Shown: piece after piece, positions 5,653 to 8,797 of the stretch
How positions within the stretch are numbered: position 1 is the stretch's first letter
Layout: every line of letters starts with the position of its first letter
Assembly: GCA_900550965.1 (NCBI GenBank)
Contig: URUC01000084.1
Span: 1 to 8,797 of the forward strand
Reading direction: 5' to 3'
DNA length: 8,797 nucleotides
Source: an uncultured Collinsella sp.
Lineage (GTDB): Bacteria; Actinomycetota; Coriobacteriia; Coriobacteriales; Coriobacteriaceae
Position numbers and translations under genes: made by a program
Notes under the pieces: model-generated
What the model was told of the DNA's origin: nothing
Database searches by the model: none
Seen by the model: only the letters and a program-made list of their open reading frames with translations

Positions 5653-6597
5653 CTACTCCTCGCGGTCGAACTCTTCGTCGGCACCGAGCACGCGACCGCT
5701 GTAATTGACGTGGTTGGTCACGGCTTCCATATCGCCGGTCTCGATAAAGCGGGCGACCGTGCACTCGTAATCGACCAGCGCGCGGTCAAAGACCTCGGGG
5801 AAACTCTCGGTCGAGACTTCATCAGTAAAGGGGTTCTTCCATGCCAAGTGGCCCAGGTTGCCGGTACGCTCGGGCAGCTCGGTCGTCACGCGGTGCGCAA
5901 GGCCGTCGAGCAGCGAATAATCGTGCACCAAGCCCTCGAGCAGGGCAATCGCGCGCGTCTTGGCCGAACCGGCCGGCTCGATAGTACGGTAGAGCAGCTG
6001 CATGTCGGCTACGGCGCCGGCGTACTCCCCCGCCGGGATGTCGATACCGTACACGCGCCCGGCGACGTAGCTCATCAGCACGCCGGCAACGCGATTGATG
6101 CGGTCGGTAGTGACGATCTCGCCCGCCGGCGGATAATCCTCGACCGTGGCCCCGTCACGTTTAAGCTGCAGCATCAGCACGTCCAGGTCGCTTTCGAGCA
6201 CGGCGTGAACTTGACTGCCCGAAGCCTCGAGCTCGGGGTCGGACTCAACAATGCCAAACTGCTGCTCGTAGACAAAGGGATGGGCATTGCGGTCGAGCAC
6301 ATAGTGCGACAGCAGGCCCAGCGCAAACGCGCGACCCAGATTGGCATCGCGCGGCTGCAGGTGCGACACGCCATCGCGCAGGCACGAGAACTGGCGCGAC
6401 ATGTGCGAGCGGTGCATGACCTGAGCCAGCAGCGCGCAGTCGGAAACACGCGGTGTCAGAATGTGAAAGAAAAACGGGTCGGGGCCTTGGTTGCCCAAGA
6501 TAAAGGCAATGCGCTCTTCATCGGACGTGATGACGCCCTGCGGAAGACGGTCGATGCTTTCCTCGCCAAACAGATGATGGGTGATAAGCGCGGGCAT
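5653..6597 (-). CDS. Zinc-dependent phospholipase C family protein (cytoplasmic type)
   Basis: A 314-residue protein resembling the Zn_dep_PLPC family. Likely metal ligands are H7/H8 in ITHHLFG near the N terminus, D40 in GNQGPDPFFF, H62/H65, and the HYVLDRNAHP motif (98-107) with H98, D102 and H106 spaced as in a helical zinc site. Characterised relatives such as clostridial alpha-toxin are secreted lipid phosphodiesterases, but this protein has no signal peptide and no C-terminal lipid-binding C2-like domain, so it is probably intracellular. Substrate and activity are not established. The ATG at 6597 has GAAAGG 6 nt upstream; the ten-residue upstream extension to 6627 lacks support. It follows the LytTR regulator after 92 bp with no terminator and may be part of the kinase-regulator transcript or use the weak promoter near 6630. 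The C terminus is acidic. Confidence 0.8.
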   Translation of the reverse strand: MPALITHHLFGEESIDRLPQGVITSDEERIAFILGNQGPDPFFFHILTPRVSDCALLAQVMHRSHMSRQFSCLRDGVSHLQPRDANLGRAFALGLLSHYVLDRNAHPFVYEQQFGIVESDPELEASGSQVHAVLESDLDVLMLQLKRDGATVEDYPPAGEIVTTDRINRVAGVLMSYVAGRVYGIDIPAGEYAGAVADMQLLYRTIEPAGSAKTRAIALLEGLVHDYSLLDGLAHRVTTELPERTGNLGHLAWKNPFTDEVSTESFPEVFDRALVDYECTVARFIETGDMEAVTNHVNYSGRVLGADEEFDREE

Positions 6598-6629
6598 AAT
6601 GATCCTTTCGATTTCATTCGATGCCACCC

Positions 6630-6635
6630 ATTATG
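6630..6635 (-). promoter_or_regulatory. Candidate -10 element before the phospholipase-like gene
   Basis: CATAAT on the minus strand matches the -10 consensus at five of six bases, 32 bp before the ATG at 6597. The -35 region is poor. It would give the phospholipase-like gene its own transcript apart from the upstream kinase/regulator pair; motif evidence only. Confidence 0.28.
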
Positions 6636-6678
6636 CCCACCGCGCGCCCATACCAAACCTGCGATGGTAAACGACGGC

Positions 6679-6700
6679 ACGCAAGCCTCTTACGCAAGCC
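6679..6700. repeat. Nine-base direct repeat across the end of regulator copy 2
   Basis: ACGCAAGCC occurs at 6679-6687 and 6692-6700, a 13-bp period. The second copy includes the last codons and stop of the regulator gene. It may be a small tandem duplication or chance. Confidence 0.4.
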
Positions 6701-7424
6701 CCAGGTGCGACTTGACCTCGGCGGCACGACGACGGGACACCGGCACCGTCGAGCTCACGCGGTCGAGCCTGAGCTCCATCAACCCCGTGGAGCCAATCTC
6801 AACATTGTGCACGTCTTCCAAATTGACCAGATAGCTGCGATGGACGCGGATAAAGCCCTCGGAGCCCAAGCGACGTTCGAGCGAAGAGATCGACTCATTA
6901 ATCAGATATGTTCCCTCGGCGCAGACGGCGTTGCAAAAATCGGCACGCGCCTCAAAGTAGCAGACATCCGCCACGGGGATGAACACCTTTTTACCCCCGC
7001 GGTCCACCGTCAGGCGAAGGGGCTGGCGCGGGGTATGGACAGCGCGGCGAACACCCAGGGCGGTTTCGATCTTGTCGAGCGCCTTTGACAGGCGGGCATC
7101 CTCGACCGGCTTGACGACATAGTCGACAGCATCGAGGTTATACGCGTCGGCCGCGAACTCTGCAAACGCCGTCACAAACACCACCACCGGCGGCGTCTTT
7201 AGGTTTTGCAGGGTCTCGGCTAGCTCAATTCCCGAGCGGCCGGGCATCGTGATATCCAAAAACAGCACGTCGGGCTTGTTCGACAGAATCGACTCCACGG
7301 CCTCGGTGACATTGCCCGCCTCGGCAATCTGTCCCACACGTGCATCCTTTTCCAGCAGATAACGTAGCTCAGCCCTAATAGGAGGCTCGTCATCAACCAC
7401 CAAGATGTTCCATCCCTCGGACAT
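6690..7424 (-). CDS. LytTR-family response regulator (copy 2)
   Basis: A 244-residue regulator with a receiver domain (about 1-120: acidic pair D11/D12, phosphoacceptor D57 in FLDITMPG, T85 in FVTAF, K105 in YVVKP) and a C-terminal LytTR DNA-binding domain (about 136-241: FIRVHRSYLVNL and VPVSRRR). The ATG at 7424 lies 7 nt after an AGAGGGGA site; an in-frame TTG at 7451 is a less likely start. It begins 39 bp after the stop of the kinase at 7464-8797, its probable partner. It is a paralogue of the regulator at 802-1518: the receiver and end motifs are nearly the same, while the middle of the LytTR domain differs (ARADFCNAV here against AKDDYSCIY), so the two may read different sites. Cysteines in that segment have no assigned role. 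Confidence 0.94.
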   Translation of the reverse strand: MSEGWNILVVDDEPPIRAELRYLLEKDARVGQIAEAGNVTEAVESILSNKPDVLFLDITMPGRSGIELAETLQNLKTPPVVVFVTAFAEFAADAYNLDAVDYVVKPVEDARLSKALDKIETALGVRRAVHTPRQPLRLTVDRGGKKVFIPVADVCYFEARADFCNAVCAEGTYLINESISSLERRLGSEGFIRVHRSYLVNLEDVHNVEIGSTGLMELRLDRVSSTVPVSRRRAAEVKSHLGLA

Positions 7425-7463
7425 ATGCGCTTCCCCTCTTTTTTCTCTCAATCCAACCGCGCG

Positions 7464-8797
7464 CTACACCTTCATCGGCGCCGGCTCATGCGGCTCGCCG
7501 TTCAGCTCGACGATGACCTGCGTCCCCACGCCCTCCTGGGACTTCACGCGCATGCCAGAATCTTCCCCGTAAAAGAAATGGATGCGCTGAAGCACGTTGA
7601 AGAGCGCCAGGCCGCAGCCTCGCTTGATGGAGCCGTCGGCGGTAATGCTCTCGGGCTCCTCTCGGCGATGCTGCTCAAACAGGTGCGCGCAGACTTCTTC
7701 GCTCATACCGATGCCGTCATCTTCGACGATGATCTCCAGACCGTCATCGGTCTCAAAAGCCCCAACACGAATAGAAAGCGGCTCGGTCTCGCGCTGGGCA
7801 TGCTTGATGCAGTTTTCGAGCAGCGGCTGTAAGATAAACGGCGGCACCATGCTGTCGCGCACCTCAAAGTCGATGTCGACCGAAACGCGCAGACGGCCGT
7901 CGCCATACCGGGCCTGCATAAGATTGATATAACGAGTGCCCTGTTCCACCTCATGCTCGAGCGTGGTGAGCGTATCGGAGTCAGAAAGCGTCTGACGATA
8001 GTAATTGGAAAAGTCGATCAGCAGCGATCGCGCCTTGTCGGGCTCGGTTCGCACGAGCGACACGATCGTGCTGATGGTATTGAACAGAAAATGCGGGTCG
8101 ACCTGCGACTGCAGGGCGCGCAGCTCCACGCGGGCCGTAAGCTCGTCCTGGCGCTCGAGCTCAAAGCTGGCGAGCTGCGTGGAAATGAGATCGGCAAAGC
8201 CCGAGGCTAACGCCGTCTGGCGCATATCGATGCTGCTCAGGCGGGGATAGTACAGCTCGAGCGTACCCACGCAATGCCCGCGCACGGTAAGCGGTGCGAC
8301 AATACCGGCGCGCAGGCGGGGAAAATAGCCACCCGTCTCATTGGAGGTGTCACGCGAAAACACGCTCTGCTCGCCCGTCTCAATCACACTGAGCGTGGTC
8401 TCGAGCACGACCGGGGTGCCGGCGGGACACTTTGTCGAATCCTCGCCCCAACTTGCCAACACCTGCTTGCCGTCGGTGAAGCAGATGGCCGAGGCGATAG
8501 TTTCGGACAGAATGATTTTGGAGGCGCCCAGGGCAGCTTCGGGCGTAAGGCCACGCGACGTGTAGGCGAATATTTTTGATGCGATGGCGAGTGTACGGTC
8601 GGTTGCGCTCGATGTGAGGTCGTCGGGGACCACAAAGACATACGAGAAAAAGAAGCACAGCATGACCAGGCCGGCAATAACGACAACGCCCGGAACGGGA
8701 TTGGGATTATCGGTTAAATCCCAGATAAGCAACAGGATAAGCGCCGGAACGACTTGGAGTACAAACGGTTTGTGGATTCGCTGAAAGCGTCCGTGCT
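7464..8797 (-). CDS. LytS-type sensor histidine kinase (copy 2), 5' end outside the window
   Basis: At least 443 residues; the reading frame is open to the right edge, so the true start is not in the window. A TTG at 8732 opens a shorter frame, but the codons upstream of it encode the first membrane helix (FVLQVVPALIL and on), so it is not the start. Numbering from the first complete codon at 8795: helix 1 about 11-26, helix 2 about 34-56, a GAF-like domain about 75-190, the phosphoacceptor H235 in DPHFLFNT, the N box LLENCIKH (E327, N328), DDGIGM (359-364) and GCGLALFN (393-400). The domain order matches the kinase at 1591-2934, with which it shares ALASGFA, STQLA, ELTAR and PHFLFNT. The residue before the PHF motif is Asp rather than the more usual Asn. 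The partner is the regulator starting 39 bp downstream. The signal is unknown. Confidence 0.92.
   Translation of the reverse strand, partial: HGRFQRIHKPFVLQVVPALILLLIWDLTDNPNPVPGVVVIAGLVMLCFFFSYVFVVPDDLTSSATDRTLAIASKIFAYTSRGLTPEAALGASKIILSETIASAICFTDGKQVLASWGEDSTKCPAGTPVVLETTLSVIETGEQSVFSRDTSNETGGYFPRLRAGIVAPLTVRGHCVGTLELYYPRLSSIDMRQTALASGFADLISTQLASFELERQDELTARVELRALQSQVDPHFLFNTISTIVSLVRTEPDKARSLLIDFSNYYRQTLSDSDTLTTLEHEVEQGTRYINLMQARYGDGRLRVSVDIDFEVRDSMVPPFILQPLLENCIKHAQRETEPLSIRVGAFETDDGLEIIVEDDGIGMSEEVCAHLFEQHRREEPESITADGSIKRGCGLALFNVLQRIHFFYGEDSGMRVKSQEGVGTQVIVELNGEPHEPAPMKV

Noticed and set aside
5605..6834. Plus-strand open frame of 409 codons opposite the phospholipase-like gene
   Set aside because: It spans antisense to a gene with clear family motifs and across intergenic sequence, with composition typical of a shadow frame and no known motif.
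8732..8732. TTG at 8732 as the start of kinase copy 2
   Set aside because: The frame is open to the window edge and the upstream codons encode the first membrane helix present in the paralogue, so the real start lies beyond 8797.
1..8797. CRISPR array, tRNA, rRNA, insertion sequence, toxin-antitoxin or phage genes
   Set aside because: I looked for regular repeats, tRNA-like cloverleaf patterns and transposase motifs and saw none; nearly the whole window is explained by eight ordinary genes.

Overview
The window is a compact, GC-rich bacterial segment. All eight recognisable protein genes lie on the minus strand, so the order of transcription runs from the right edge (8797) to the left. The GC-rich codon use, the mostly strong Shine-Dalgarno sites and the pairing of short two-helix GAF histidine kinases with LytTR regulators suggest an anaerobic gut actinobacterium of the Coriobacteriia, Collinsella-like. 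That assignment is inference from style and gene content; no rRNA or other marker gene is present.

Region by region, in transcription order: (1) 8797-6690 holds a LytS-type sensor kinase, cut by the window edge at its 5' end, followed 39 bp later by its LytTR response regulator. (2) 6597-5653 encodes a cytoplasmic member of the zinc-dependent phospholipase C family, and 5551-4301 encodes an Atg22/UMF1-type MFS transporter. (3) 4300-4119 is a 182-bp intergenic region with a candidate promoter, small repeats and a strong intrinsic terminator only 22 bp upstream of the next start codon. (4) 4118-802 is a second operon: a family 2 glycosyltransferase, a second LytS-type kinase whose start overlaps the glycosyltransferase stop by 4 bp, and a second LytTR regulator. 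(5) 801-706 carries a hairpin terminator, followed by a small YfcE-type metallophosphoesterase (705-238) with its own terminator at 230-196. (6) 1-195 has no convincing gene. It holds a palindrome at the window edge, a run of G tracts on the minus strand and a GC-rich hairpin.

The two kinase/regulator pairs are clear paralogues (shared ALASGFA, ISTQLA/LSTQLA, PHFLFNT, VPVSRRR blocks in the same order), so the locus looks like a duplicated signalling module whose copies now flank different cargo. One copy is followed by a lipase-like enzyme and a transporter. The other is led by a glycosyltransferase translated in tight coupling with the kinase. A role in sensing and remodelling the cell envelope or surface glycans is plausible but unproven. 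The kinases lack the usual multi-helix LytS sensor and have almost no extracytoplasmic part, so the input is probably read in the membrane or by the cytoplasmic GAF domain.

The points most worth a second look are the duplicated module, the terminators placed just upstream of two genes with no room for a promoter in between (possible attenuation), and the cysteine ladder in the second membrane helix of the kinase at 1591-2934. I did not find a CRISPR array, tRNA, rRNA, insertion sequence or clear novel defence system.
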